64,000 nt of DNA, from NCBI GenBank assembly GCA_038883475.1, contig JAVZMA010000007.1:1-64000 (forward strand). The letters are read 5' to 3'. Below are positions 28,443 to 37,735 of the stretch, one piece after another. The notes under the pieces were generated by a model. That model did not search any database and had not been told where the DNA came from. It saw nothing but the letters and a program-made list of their open reading frames with translations. This DNA comes from JAVZLH01 sp038883475 (lineage in GTDB: Archaea; Thermoproteota; Bathyarchaeia; Bathyarchaeales; Bathycorpusculaceae). Position numbers and translations under genes: made by a program. How positions within the stretch are numbered: position 1 is the first letter of the stretch; each line of letters begins with the position of its first letter.

Positions 28443-29348
28443 TCACTCCATTTCAATGCGTTTTCCAAAAAGTCCCTTCGGTCTAATTATGAGAACCAGA
28501 ATTATAACAATGAACGGGAATGATTGCAATATCACTCCTGCACGCGGGATAGTGGCGATAACCGCTTGTTCGGCATAACCGAATATCAAGCCGCCTAGAA
28601 GGGTGCCTTTGATGCTTCCAAGTCCACCGAGCAGAACCACGGTAAAAGAGATGGCTAAGCTTGTCAGCCACATGTAAGTTGATACACTGTTAGTTATCGT
28701 GGATGTGTATAGGATACCGCCGAGAGATGAGAAACCAGCAGAAACTGCGGTTGTGAGCATGTAGAGCTTTTCTATGCTGACTCCCATAAGCATAGCGGCT
28801 TCAAGGTCTTGCGAAAGAGCCTTCATAGCTCTCCCGATTTTCGTTTTGGCAAGAATGAGTGAGAGAATTGCAAAGGCTAAAAAGGAGATCGCAGCAGCGA
28901 GAATCTGCCCGGTTGGCACAGTTGTTGGTCCTATGGATGTGACTCCCCGTATGATTGTGGGAACGTTGAATCCAAGGGCAGGTGCATTTCCCATGATTAT
29001 GTATATTAATTGTTGGAATATTAAGCATCCGCAGATAGAGGCAATTAGCATCCCAACCTCGTCTCCTAATATCTGGTGAAAAGTCAACCTATAGAAGAAG
29101 CTTCCAATTATTCCGGTAAATGCAAATGATAAAATTATGGCTAAAGCTAATACTAGATAAAGATCTAGAGAAACATATTGTAGCAGAAAACTTGCAAGAA
29201 CGCTGAATATGTAAGCGCCTACAACAAAAAAGGCGCCATGTGTTAAATTTATCATGCCTGAAATTCCATAGATTAAACTGAAGCCTAATGCAATAAGGGC
29301 GTAAATAAGACCTGAAATTGTGCCGAAGATGATTGTTTGCTCTAACAT
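28443..29348 (-). CDS. livH: ABC transporter permease, LivH type
   Basis: A 301-aa permease. It shows the family N-terminal pattern FGTISGLIYALIALGFSLIYG, then MINLTHGAFFVVGAY, and the C-terminal GGLGSIKGTLLGGLIFG. The ATG at 29346-29348 is preferred because it gives the usual LivH N-terminus and has GGGGA upstream; the longer reading adds 21 unconserved residues. About eight membrane segments. Confidence 0.92.
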   Translation of the reverse strand: MLEQTIIFGTISGLIYALIALGFSLIYGISGMINLTHGAFFVVGAYIFSVLASFLLQYVSLDLYLVLALAIILSFAFTGIIGSFFYRLTFHQILGDEVGMLIASICGCLIFQQLIYIIMGNAPALGFNVPTIIRGVTSIGPTTVPTGQILAAAISFLAFAILSLILAKTKIGRAMKALSQDLEAAMLMGVSIEKLYMLTTAVSAGFSSLGGILYTSTITNSVSTYMWLTSLAISFTVVLLGGLGSIKGTLLGGLIFGYAEQAVIATIPRAGVILQSFPFIVIILVLIIRPKGLFGKRIEME

Positions 29349-29466
29349 CCCTTTCCCCGCTTTGGTGCTCTTAAAGAGATGAAAGCACGTAATTAATAAA
29401 TTTTTCTTCAAGTTTTATTCATTAATACAAAAAAGGGGAAAGGAATTGCTCTGTCATGCCGTATTA

Positions 29467-31053
29467 CTACGGCAGTGGCCATGTAGTAGCGCTTTTTCCG
29501 AAGTTTCTGCCTATGGCTGAAATGTCTCGTATGTCAATTACATCGTCGAGGTTTATGTCGGCTTCTATGTTCCACCTTGAGGTTCCTGGAACAGAACCGA
29601 AGGCTCTGCCTCCTGTGGATATATCCCGTACGTCAATTACGCCGTCGAAGTTTATGTCCCAATCTGACAGCGGGTACATCCACGGCGGTATCTTTGTCTT
29701 CTTAGAATACAGTTTGTCTATTGGCGAGACAACATTCTTTACGAATCCGTGGGTGTACGGTGCAGAATTGGATGGTTTACCAGTGTTTATCCATTGTACC
29801 ATCATAGCTCTTGTGTAACCGTCAGGCCATAATGGTCCGTAGGATACAGTGTAGACGTCGTGGTTTTCTGTGAATTTGCCTTTTCCGTTGAGGAGAACTG
29901 ACTCGTGAGTTTCAAGGTAAGTGACTATGTCAGCTGCGTTTAGGCTGCCCACTCCTTCTAGTGCATTTTTTAGTATAATGAAACCGTTGTAGGCGCCCCA
30001 AGCGGTGTAGAGTGGCCATGAACTGAAGTTGCCTATGAAGTTGTCCCAGAAGGTTACAGCTTGCGGGGTTGTCGGAGTTCTTGTTCCCATGAATTCCATT
30101 TCAACTTCGTAATTGCAGTAGCCGCCAGTTTGTGTTGGGTAACTTCCTTGTTGTCCCCATACGTTAATTCCGACAGGCAACATGTTGTATTGTCCCGAAC
30201 CCCAAGCATTAATTAGATCTGCGGCGTCTGGCAAAGTGTATGAGGTTATGAGCAAACGTACTCCGGCGGCTTGCGCAGCGCTTAAGTATGAAGCAAAGCT
30301 GGTCGTACCTGGAGGTGTTTTTGCACCATAAGCAAATGTTGCGTTGGGTCCCAGACCATAATATTCCAAATACGTTGCAATACCCTGGGTCCATTCGAGA
30401 TCTTCAACCAAATAACCGTACTTGACAACTCCGCCATACATTTTTGCCAACTTTTGTGGTAACAAATACCCCATTACGTAGCCCAGTACGTTTTTGAACA
30501 GCATCGTTGAGTTTATTGGGTTTACTCTGAAGAGCCACTTGTATCGCGTGGCATTCGCTGGATCGCTGAAGTCACGGCACAACCAGTCTGTGGACGCACC
30601 ATTTATGAAGAAGATTACTTCCTGACCTGGATGGGCGGCATTGTAATCCATTACTTCCTCAATAATTGGGTCAGTGACTTCTGTTCTGAAGCCGCCAATA
30701 ACAAACTTGCAGTTTTCTGTAATAATTAGTCGTTGAATTTCCTGCCTTGCTTTTGCGACGTCATAAGTGTGGGTACTTGGGTCATATGCCCATTCGTTTG
30801 CTTTTACAATTTGTATCGTATAACTCGTGCCCCCTATGTTTATGCCGCCCGCTCCGTTGATATCCATGGCAGCAAGCTCAGCACCACCTTCCATCCCACC
30901 CTGTTCTTTATGCCACTGCGCGAGATAATAGGGGCCAATAACTCCAACCTTCAAAGTCGCCGTCGCGGAAGCGAAACGCACACCGAGAACCGCTGTCGAC
31001 GCTAAAAGCATTGGAATCAGAATCAAAGCTATTTTCCTATTCATTTTTCTCAT
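29467..31053 (-). CDS. LivK-type substrate-binding protein with C-terminal dockerin-like domain
   Basis: A 528-aa secreted binding protein. An N-terminal signal peptide (basic MRKMNRK, hydrophobic core, probable cut after FASA) lacks a lipobox cysteine. The body is a type I periplasmic-binding fold (VGVIGPYY, AAMDINGAGGI) like LivK. The last 65 residues hold two dockerin-type calcium loops, DINFDGVIDVRD and DINLDDVIDIRD, each with Asp/Asn at positions 1, 3, 5 and 12. No transmembrane anchor is present, so the dockerin-like module may tether it to the cell surface. The start at 31053 is chosen because GGAGG lies 4 bases upstream. First gene of the liv operon. Confidence 0.9.
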   Translation of the reverse strand: MRKMNRKIALILIPMLLASTAVLGVRFASATATLKVGVIGPYYLAQWHKEQGGMEGGAELAAMDINGAGGINIGGTSYTIQIVKANEWAYDPSTHTYDVAKARQEIQRLIITENCKFVIGGFRTEVTDPIIEEVMDYNAAHPGQEVIFFINGASTDWLCRDFSDPANATRYKWLFRVNPINSTMLFKNVLGYVMGYLLPQKLAKMYGGVVKYGYLVEDLEWTQGIATYLEYYGLGPNATFAYGAKTPPGTTSFASYLSAAQAAGVRLLITSYTLPDAADLINAWGSGQYNMLPVGINVWGQQGSYPTQTGGYCNYEVEMEFMGTRTPTTPQAVTFWDNFIGNFSSWPLYTAWGAYNGFIILKNALEGVGSLNAADIVTYLETHESVLLNGKGKFTENHDVYTVSYGPLWPDGYTRAMMVQWINTGKPSNSAPYTHGFVKNVVSPIDKLYSKKTKIPPWMYPLSDWDINFDGVIDVRDISTGGRAFGSVPGTSRWNIEADINLDDVIDIRDISAIGRNFGKSATTWPLP

Positions 31054-31334
31054 CCTTCCTCCAGAAATATACACTCCAGATTCATATTTAAGCTTTATTT
31101 AACATTCTTCTATACCAAAACACCAATCACACTCCAAACAATTAGAAACCACCACCGCTTTCCAATGCCAACCAAATACTTCGCCACTCGCGCACATAAT
31201 CTCCCGAAACTCTAATATTAACCAACCAAACTTCTGTTCCATGCAAAGCAGATAAGAATAACGGAACAAAGAGGATGAAGCCATCAAAAGGCTTTTAATC
31301 AAAAACGGTTACTGGTTCGGTTGAGGTGTAAAAT
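31054..31334. other. Divergent promoter region between livK and SCP-x thiolase genes
   Basis: About 280 bases, the longest gap in the window. It contains TATA-like TTAAATA on the reverse strand near 31083-31097 for livK and CTTTTAATC near 31288-31296 on the forward strand for the thiolase. A 67-codon open frame on the reverse strand has no ribosome site or family likeness and is not called. Confidence 0.4.
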
Positions 31335-32549
31335 TTGCGTAATGTAGCAATAGTTGGAGTAGGCCACAGCAAATTCGGAAACAGGTATGACGTGAGAATG
31401 GATGAACTCGCTTGGGAATCAGTCAGTGAAGCCCTAAAAGACGCAAATCTAACGCCTAAGGATATAGAATTTCACGTTGTAGGTTGCGCTGGCGGATGGA
31501 GTGCCGAAGCTTTGCCGGCTGCGGTCTGCTCTGAATACTGTGGCACACTTCCAAAAGGAAGCATGAGAGTTGAGGCTGCCTGTGCAACAGGAAGCGCTGC
31601 GGTGACAGTTGCCTACAATCTAGTGGCAAGCGGCTACGTCAATATAGCTCTCGCCCTAGGCGTAGAAAAAATGCATGAATCCCCATCGCCTGTTCAGATA
31701 GAATTGATTGGAAGAGCTGGGAACTACTTCTGGGAATTCGAAAACTTTGGTATGACATTTCCCGGATATTATGCGATGCATGCAACCGGCTACATGTGGA
31801 AACACGGTTTAAAAGAAGAAGACCTAGCAGAAATAGCTGTAAAAAACCACCATTATGCCTCTATGAATCCAAAAGCTCAGTTCAGGCAAGAAATAACTGT
31901 TGACATGGTTAAGCAGTCAAGATACATAGCTTGGCCCCTAAAGCTTTTTGACTGTTGCCCCTTAACCGACGGCTCAGCCGCAATAATATTGGCAAGCGAA
32001 GATTTCGCGAAAAAAATCACGGACACACCAGTATGGATAAACGGCTTAGGTGTGGCAACTGGGACGATAAACCTAAGTAAGAGGGATATGTTCACAAAAC
32101 TTGAATATTCTGGTCTAGAATCAGCCATCGAAGCCGCGAAACAAGCCTACAAAAAGGCTGGAATAGACTATAATGAAGCTGCTAAACACTTTGATGTGGC
32201 ATGCGTTCACGACTGTTTCACAATTGCTGAACTAATGGCTTATGAAGACCTTGGCTTTTGCAAAAGAGGAGAAGGTGTAAAGCTTGTAAGAGAAAAACAA
32301 ACCTACAATGGCGGTCTCATACCAGTGAATATAGATGGAGGCTTAAAAGCAAAGGGACATCCAATAGGCGCAACAGGAACCTCCATGATCTACAGTCTAA
32401 CCAAACAGCTTCGCCAAGAATATGGCAAAATTGCAAGTCCAAAAGCACAAGCAACGATAAAGAATGGAAAAGCCTTAGCTCACAACATAGGCGGAACCGG
32501 CCATTACGCTTACGTGACCGTGCTGTCGCTGGAAAAACCCGGAGCATAA
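31335..32549 (+). CDS. Thiolase, SCP-x/archaeal acetyl-CoA C-acetyltransferase type
   Basis: A 404-aa thiolase-fold protein. The nucleophilic Cys is in EAACATGS (about residue 84) and the His in GLKAKGHPIGATG; the second Cys of classical thiolases is replaced by His-Asn (AHNIGGTGH), as in the SCP-x/archaeal group. It starts with TTG behind GAGGTG. The next gene encodes its usual DUF35 partner, 12 bases away. In archaea such a pair may act with HMG-CoA synthase for isoprenoids; here, surrounded by beta-oxidation genes, degradation is equally likely. Confidence 0.88.
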   Translation: MRNVAIVGVGHSKFGNRYDVRMDELAWESVSEALKDANLTPKDIEFHVVGCAGGWSAEALPAAVCSEYCGTLPKGSMRVEAACATGSAAVTVAYNLVASGYVNIALALGVEKMHESPSPVQIELIGRAGNYFWEFENFGMTFPGYYAMHATGYMWKHGLKEEDLAEIAVKNHHYASMNPKAQFRQEITVDMVKQSRYIAWPLKLFDCCPLTDGSAAIILASEDFAKKITDTPVWINGLGVATGTINLSKRDMFTKLEYSGLESAIEAAKQAYKKAGIDYNEAAKHFDVACVHDCFTIAELMAYEDLGFCKRGEGVKLVREKQTYNGGLIPVNIDGGLKAKGHPIGATGTSMIYSLTKQLRQEYGKIASPKAQATIKNGKALAHNIGGTGHYAYVTVLSLEKPGA

Positions 32550-32561
32550 GGGAGGGATTGT

Positions 32562-33068
32562 ATGTCTGAAATGGTTGAAAATGTTAAAAAGGTTATTTCA
32601 GAAAAAGGTTTGCCTATAATTGAAGATGCGAAAACAAAGACGCCGCTTTACATTAGCATGCGCGAACTTCCCTTAAGATTCCAGTTTGGAGTTGCTAAGG
32701 TTCAAAAGTTCTTTGAAGGATTAAAAGAAGGTAAAATCTACATGACGCAATGCAAAGGGTGTGGCGAAAAATTTTTCCCACCGCAAGCTGACTGCCCCAA
32801 ATGCCTAACATCAAACATGGATTGGATACCGCTAAGCGGAGAAGGAGAACTCCTAACATGCACAATGATATTTGTTAAACCTCCAACATACGCCCACTAC
32901 AAAGATTACATAGTTGGCATCGCCAAAATGAAGGAAGGCGTAAAAGTTTTGGCATGGCTAAAAGTAGATGACCCAAGAAAGATAACACCAAAAATGAAGG
33001 TGCGCTTAACCACCGCAAAAAGAGAGCCTGAAGGCGTCGTAACCTACGAGTTTACTCCACTAGAATGA
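32562..33068 (+). CDS. DUF35 Zn-ribbon/OB-fold protein (thiolase partner)
   Basis: A 168-aa protein. A zinc ribbon CKGCGEKFFPPQADCPKC (about residues 65-82) is followed by an OB-fold domain (GEGELLTCTMIF onward). DUF35 proteins bind acyl-CoA and form complexes with SCP-x type thiolases, channelling CoA intermediates. The gene order after the thiolase agrees. The N-terminal 55 residues are helical. Confidence 0.88.
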   Translation: MSEMVENVKKVISEKGLPIIEDAKTKTPLYISMRELPLRFQFGVAKVQKFFEGLKEGKIYMTQCKGCGEKFFPPQADCPKCLTSNMDWIPLSGEGELLTCTMIFVKPPTYAHYKDYIVGIAKMKEGVKVLAWLKVDDPRKITPKMKVRLTTAKREPEGVVTYEFTPLE

Positions 33069-33149
33069 CCGTGATGAATGGCGAAATTGAATCAAAAAAT
33101 ATTTTAAGAAAACCCGTTATTATTCCCTCGTTCTGAAAAAGGTGATGAT

Positions 33150-34352
33150 ATGGAAATTAAGAAAATTGCCGTGATGGGCGCTGGAGCAATGGGACATGGA
33201 ATAGCGCAGGTGGCTTCAATGGCTGGTTTTGAGGTTGCAATGAGAGACATCAGCCAAGAATTTCTTGATAAGGGCATGAAGAACATCAGATGGAGTGTGA
33301 GCAAACTTATTGAAAGAGGTAAAATATCACCTGCAGAAGCAGAAAAGACTTTGCAGAGAATAAAGACAACAATTTCGATTCAAGAGGCTGTGAAAGACGC
33401 TGATTTCGTGGTTGAAGCAATTCCAGAAAAACTAAGCCTAAAACAGGAAGTTTTTAAAGAAATGGACAGATACGCCCCGACTCACACGATTTTGGCGACA
33501 AATACAAGCGCTCTCCCTGTTACGGAAATCGCCGCAGCAACAAATCGCCCAGATAAGGTTATAGGGATGCACTTTTTCAATCCACCACAGCTTATGCGCC
33601 TAGTTGAAGTTGTGATGGGAGCAAAAACAAGCGAAGACACATGCAAAGTCACAATGGAGTTGGCAAAGAAGTTTGGAAAAGAGCCCGTGTTATGCAAGAA
33701 AGACGTGCCCGGATTCATTGCGAACAGGGCAACTGCGCCTGGTCAAAACCTTATCATGTGGATGGTTTACAATGGAGAATACACCATAGAGGAAGTTGAT
33801 GCTGCAGCCATTTACAAAGCTGGGATGCCAATGGGCTTGTTCGCCTTAGCAGACTTTGCAGGTTTGGACATAAGCTACAGCGTTCTAAAGTTCATGGAAG
33901 AAAGGGAACCGAACTTCAAAGTTTGCCCACTGATAAAGGAGAAGGTTGAGAAAGGCGAAATAGGCGTTAAAGCAGGCAAAGGATTCTACACATACCCAGA
34001 AAAAGGCAAGTGGGCTATGCCGCAAATACCTCCAGAAAAAGCAGAAAAATTCGACCCGATGACATCAACTTATATATCGGTTAATGTGGCTGCAGAACTT
34101 ATAAGAAACAATATAGCCACTCCGGAAGACATTGACAAAGCTTTGAAACTTGGCTTCAACATGCCCATTGGTCCTCTTGAACTTGCAGATACAATAGGGA
34201 TAGACGAGGTCTTGTCAAAGCTAAAGGCGATATCAGCAAAGTATGGGCAATACGGAGATTTCTATAAGCCAAGTCCGCTGCTGGAGGAAATGGTGAAGAA
34301 GGGCGAGCTTGGAACAAAAACTGGGAAGGGCTTCTACACCTACAAGAAATAA
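33150..34352 (+). CDS. 3-hydroxyacyl-CoA dehydrogenase
   Basis: A 400-aa NAD-dependent enzyme oxidising 3-hydroxyacyl-CoA. Rossmann motif GAGAMGHGIAQVA near 10-22, catalytic His in GMHFFNPP near 138-145, and PGFIANR near 187. It has two copies of the C-terminal helical domain (each ending GKGFYTY, near 280 and 397), so it is longer than the common 280-aa bacterial enzyme, and it carries no fused enoyl-CoA hydratase; a separate hydratase is at 40888. AAGGTGATG precedes the start. Confidence 0.95.
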   Translation: MEIKKIAVMGAGAMGHGIAQVASMAGFEVAMRDISQEFLDKGMKNIRWSVSKLIERGKISPAEAEKTLQRIKTTISIQEAVKDADFVVEAIPEKLSLKQEVFKEMDRYAPTHTILATNTSALPVTEIAAATNRPDKVIGMHFFNPPQLMRLVEVVMGAKTSEDTCKVTMELAKKFGKEPVLCKKDVPGFIANRATAPGQNLIMWMVYNGEYTIEEVDAAAIYKAGMPMGLFALADFAGLDISYSVLKFMEEREPNFKVCPLIKEKVEKGEIGVKAGKGFYTYPEKGKWAMPQIPPEKAEKFDPMTSTYISVNVAAELIRNNIATPEDIDKALKLGFNMPIGPLELADTIGIDEVLSKLKAISAKYGQYGDFYKPSPLLEEMVKKGELGTKTGKGFYTYKK

Positions 34353-34370
34353 CGCGTAATACCCCATTAC

Positions 34371-34380
34371 CTCCTTTTTT
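34371..34380 (+). terminator. Oligo-T terminator after 3-hydroxyacyl-CoA dehydrogenase
   Basis: CTCCTTTTTT follows the stop by 19 bases and is a plausible archaeal termination tract. The next gene starts about 150 bases on. Confidence 0.4.
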
Positions 34381-34527
34381 CGTAAGACTAAACTCCGCAT
34401 CATGTCTTCTCAGTTTAAGACGATTTTGTGAAAAATTGTTATTCCAATGTTGATTACCAGTTTTGCTTAAGGAAAAGTTCAAGTATAGGTAATGTGCAAT
34501 GGGTGAAAAGAAAAATGAGGTGTTAAA

Positions 34528-35703
34528 ATGGAGTTTGAATTTACTAAGGAACAACTAGAAATCAAACGAGCAGCCCGAGAATTCGCCGAAAAAGAGTTCA
34601 CACCTGAAAAAGGAAGGGAGTACGACCAGAAATACGAGTTTCCATGGGAATTCTACAAAAAAGCTGCGCAACTCGGCTTTGTTGGAATGTCTTTTCCGGA
34701 GAAATATGGTGGACAAGGACTAGGCTGCATAGAAGAGTGCATAGTTGCAGAAGAATTCAATAGGGTTGACCCAACACTCGCTTGTCTATTAAGTGGAGTG
34801 GGCTTTGCTGGACTGGTAAATCTGTACGGCACAGAAGAGCAGAAGCAAAAGTATCTCCCCAGAATTGCCAAAGGCGAGATTACCTGCGCCATGGCGTTAA
34901 CTGAACCTAAACACGGCTCCGACGCTGGAACCACTGGTTTAGAAACAACAGCCGTAAAAGAAGGGGACTACTGGAAGATCAACGGCACAAAGACTTTTAT
35001 TACATGTGGAGACATTGCAGAGTTCGTTATCGTATGTTGCCAAACAGACCCAAACGCTTCTCCACCATACAGAGGTGTTAGCCAAATAATAGTTGAAAAA
35101 GGAACACCCGGATTTGAAGCTACCCATCTGAAGCCAAAAATGGGTTTCAGAGCCTCTCCCACAGCAGAACTTTCATTCAGCGATGTTCGTGTACCGTTAA
35201 AGAACCTTCTAGGTCAAGAAGGCAGAGGCTTCCATCAGATAATGTCTTACTTTGACTTCAGCAGAACTCCAATCGCTGCTCAAGCCGTGGGTATAGCGCA
35301 GGGTGCTCTTGAAAAAGCTTTGAAATACTCTACTGAGAGGGAACAGTTCTTTACACCTATCCACAGATTTCAGTTTACACAATGGAAAATTGCAGAGATG
35401 GTCATGAAAATAGAGGCTGCGAGGCTGTTGACCTATAAAACTGCTTGGATGATTGACAGCAAAAAAGACCCAAGGCTAATTACGAGATGGGCTTCTATGG
35501 CGAAGGCTTTTGCAGCCAAAACCGCAATTGAAGTTACGAACGAAGCTATGCAGATTCACGGCGGATACGGCTATGTCGACTCTGATCTTGAGCGTTTCTA
35601 CCGTGAAGCTAGAATAATCGACATAATTGAAGGAACGGGCGAAATTCAAAGATACATAGTTGCGCGCGAATCCTATCGAGAATTTAATTTACCTCTGCCA
35701 TAA
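34528..35703 (+). CDS. Acyl-CoA dehydrogenase
   Basis: A 391-aa FAD enzyme making the 2,3 double bond in acyl-CoA. Landmarks: KAAQLGFVGMSFPEKYGGQG near 47-66, AMALTEPKHGSDAG near 126-139, and QIHGGYGY with the catalytic Glu in IIEGTGEIQ near 372-380. It normally passes electrons to ETF, but no ETF gene is visible in the window; the Hdr-type genes downstream may take this role. An independent transcription unit seems likely from the 175-base gap upstream. Confidence 0.95.
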   Translation: MEFEFTKEQLEIKRAAREFAEKEFTPEKGREYDQKYEFPWEFYKKAAQLGFVGMSFPEKYGGQGLGCIEECIVAEEFNRVDPTLACLLSGVGFAGLVNLYGTEEQKQKYLPRIAKGEITCAMALTEPKHGSDAGTTGLETTAVKEGDYWKINGTKTFITCGDIAEFVIVCCQTDPNASPPYRGVSQIIVEKGTPGFEATHLKPKMGFRASPTAELSFSDVRVPLKNLLGQEGRGFHQIMSYFDFSRTPIAAQAVGIAQGALEKALKYSTEREQFFTPIHRFQFTQWKIAEMVMKIEAARLLTYKTAWMIDSKKDPRLITRWASMAKAFAAKTAIEVTNEAMQIHGGYGYVDSDLERFYREARIIDIIEGTGEIQRYIVARESYREFNLPLP

Positions 35704-35768
35704 ACTTGGCATGCAAACAATACACCTTTATTTTTCATTTTTATCTATTCTATGACGGTTGAAACTAA

Positions 35769-36689
35769 TTGATAATAGACATACATGTCCATCCGCACTA
35801 TAGTGAAGCCGAAATTCTAAATGAAATGAAAAGGGCTAATATAGACCATGCAGTGTTGCTTGCTGTTGATGCTGACCCTTCAGATGTGGATAAACCGGAA
35901 ATCAAAAACAGATTGAGAAGTCGCCATTTGGAAGCGCTTTTCGGCTTTCGCGGCTTTCAGTTCATGTCCATAGAGGATGAGATTAAAAGGTTCTTTCAAG
36001 AACTAATCAATTATTATCCCGACCTTAAGAGTTCAAATGAAGAGATAGCTGATTTGGTGAAGAGAAACCCGAACAAGTTCATTGGTTTTGGCTCCGTTAA
36101 TCCTAACAAGGATGAGCAGTATATAGAGGCTAAGCTTCGGGAAATCAGCGATTTCGGTTTTAAAGGAATAAAAATGCTTCCAACGCTTCAAATGTTCACT
36201 CCCGTTGAAAACAAGAATTTCGAGAGGATATGCGAGTACTGCGAGAAAAACAAGAAGGTTCTCTTATATCACACTGGCTGCGACCCTGGACCATGGGAAG
36301 TTCCTGGGCTCTCCGAGGACGCCAACCCAAAATATTTGACCTCAGTTTTGGAAAGCTATAGTCCAACAATTGTTTTGGCGCATGCTGGAAGCTACAGCGC
36401 CTACAATCCCGGAATATGGTTTGATGAGGCTTTGGAGTTGGGTAAAAAGTTTGATAATGTGTATTTTGACACGGCGGCTGTTTCCAGTTTCATTTTTTCA
36501 GAAAAGATTCTGAAGAGGATAAAGGAAACTATGGGTATTGACCGATTGCTTTTTGGTTCTGATTACCCCGTTGTTTGGGGAAGCGACATAAAGTATGAGG
36601 TGGAAGTTATAAGAGTTTGTAGACATTTGACGGAGGAGGAAAAAGAGAAAATTTTGGGTTTGAACGCTGCGAGAATTTTGAACATTTAA
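35769..36689 (+). CDS. Amidohydrolase-family metal-dependent hydrolase (TIM barrel)
   Basis: A 306-aa protein of the amidohydrolase 2 (ACMSD-like) group. The metal-site motif HVHPH near the N-terminus, LLYHTGCDPG near 175, LAHAGSY near 202 and FGSDYPVVWG near 262-271 are all present. These enzymes decarboxylate or hydrolyse cyclic or aromatic-acid-like compounds. The start is TTG with a weak ribosome site, so it may be off by a few codons. Next gene follows after 11 bases. Confidence 0.82.
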   Translation: MIIDIHVHPHYSEAEILNEMKRANIDHAVLLAVDADPSDVDKPEIKNRLRSRHLEALFGFRGFQFMSIEDEIKRFFQELINYYPDLKSSNEEIADLVKRNPNKFIGFGSVNPNKDEQYIEAKLREISDFGFKGIKMLPTLQMFTPVENKNFERICEYCEKNKKVLLYHTGCDPGPWEVPGLSEDANPKYLTSVLESYSPTIVLAHAGSYSAYNPGIWFDEALELGKKFDNVYFDTAAVSSFIFSEKILKRIKETMGIDRLLFGSDYPVVWGSDIKYEVEVIRVCRHLTEEEKEKILGLNAARILNI

Positions 36690-36700
36690 CAGGTGACTTT

Positions 36701-37735
36701 ATGATTAAGGAAGTTTTCCCCAACATATTTCAAATAAATGTTCCATTGCCGCACAATCCTTTGGGGCACTTAAACTCTTACCTAATAAAGTCTGACGAGC
36801 GAACTCTGTTAATTGACACGGGACTGAATTTCCCTCAAGCTTTCCAATCCCTTTGTCATGGTCTTTCCGAAGCTGGAGTAAAGCCTCAAATGTTAACTGA
36901 CATTCTGCTCACGCATTTTCACGTAGACCATGTGGGCTTGGTTCCCCGCTTCAAAGAAATCTCTAAAGATTCTAAGCTTTGGATACACCGTGCGGAGGCT
37001 GAAATTTCAAGGTTTATGATGAAGGATTTTGAAACCTACATTAAAAGCACTGTGAGCTTCCTCAAAAGCAACGGCGCACCAACCTCGATTGCATTTAACC
37101 TGCAAAAGTTTCATCCAGCCTTCTTTACGCCGCAAGCTTACGAAGAAATAGCGAAAAAAGCGCTTTCGCTGGAAGATGGGCAGGAAATCTCTGTTGGCGA
37201 TTACTGTTTCCAAGTTTTATGGATGCCTGGGCACTCTCCAGGACACATATGCCTATACGAGCCTAGTTTGAAGGCGCTTATCGCTGGAGACCATGTTTTG
37301 CCAACTATTACCCCGCATGTGTCTCAGTTTTTGGAGAACACTGACCCGCTGGCGGATTATCTGCAAAGTCTTGAAAAGGTGGAGAGATTTGATATTGAAG
37401 TTGTTTTGCCAGCCCACGAGACAGCCTTTACAAGTCTTCGTGAAAGGGTTAGGCAACTGCGGAATCATCATGAGCAGCGGTTAAAGGAAATTGTAAACGC
37501 GCTTGGAACTGGTAGTTCCAGCCCATATACGCTAGCGTCTAAGGTGCATTGGAACGTTAACTACAAGTCTTGGGAGGATTTTCCGCCATTCCAGAAGTAT
37601 CTTGCCCTTGGAGAAGCGGTATCTCATTTAACCTTTCTTTCCAAGAAAGGAGTAGTGAAAAGGGTTGAGGTGAACGGGGAATTTTTCTACGAAATCGATG
37701 ATGCCGAAAATTTTGACGACCAATTTCTTAAGTAG
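36701..37735 (+). CDS. Metallo-beta-lactamase-fold hydrolase
   Basis: A 344-aa MBL-fold enzyme. The zinc motif THFHVDHVG lies near residue 71-79, a later His in MPGHSPGHI near 176-184 and Asp in IAGDHVLP near 195. The C-terminal 100 residues (HHEQRLKEIV onward) form the winged-helix-like extension seen in LACTB2-type thioester or nucleic acid hydrolases. Its place among CoA-ester genes favours a thioesterase or glyoxalase-like role. It overlaps the convergent activase gene by 8 bases. Confidence 0.82.
   Translation: MIKEVFPNIFQINVPLPHNPLGHLNSYLIKSDERTLLIDTGLNFPQAFQSLCHGLSEAGVKPQMLTDILLTHFHVDHVGLVPRFKEISKDSKLWIHRAEAEISRFMMKDFETYIKSTVSFLKSNGAPTSIAFNLQKFHPAFFTPQAYEEIAKKALSLEDGQEISVGDYCFQVLWMPGHSPGHICLYEPSLKALIAGDHVLPTITPHVSQFLENTDPLADYLQSLEKVERFDIEVVLPAHETAFTSLRERVRQLRNHHEQRLKEIVNALGTGSSSPYTLASKVHWNVNYKSWEDFPPFQKYLALGEAVSHLTFLSKKGVVKRVEVNGEFFYEIDDAENFDDQFLK

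Noticed and set aside
31099..31302. 67-codon reverse-strand open frame in the livK/thiolase gap
   Set aside because: No ribosome site, unusual amino acid composition with clustered Cys/Trp, and it spans the likely promoter of both flanking genes.
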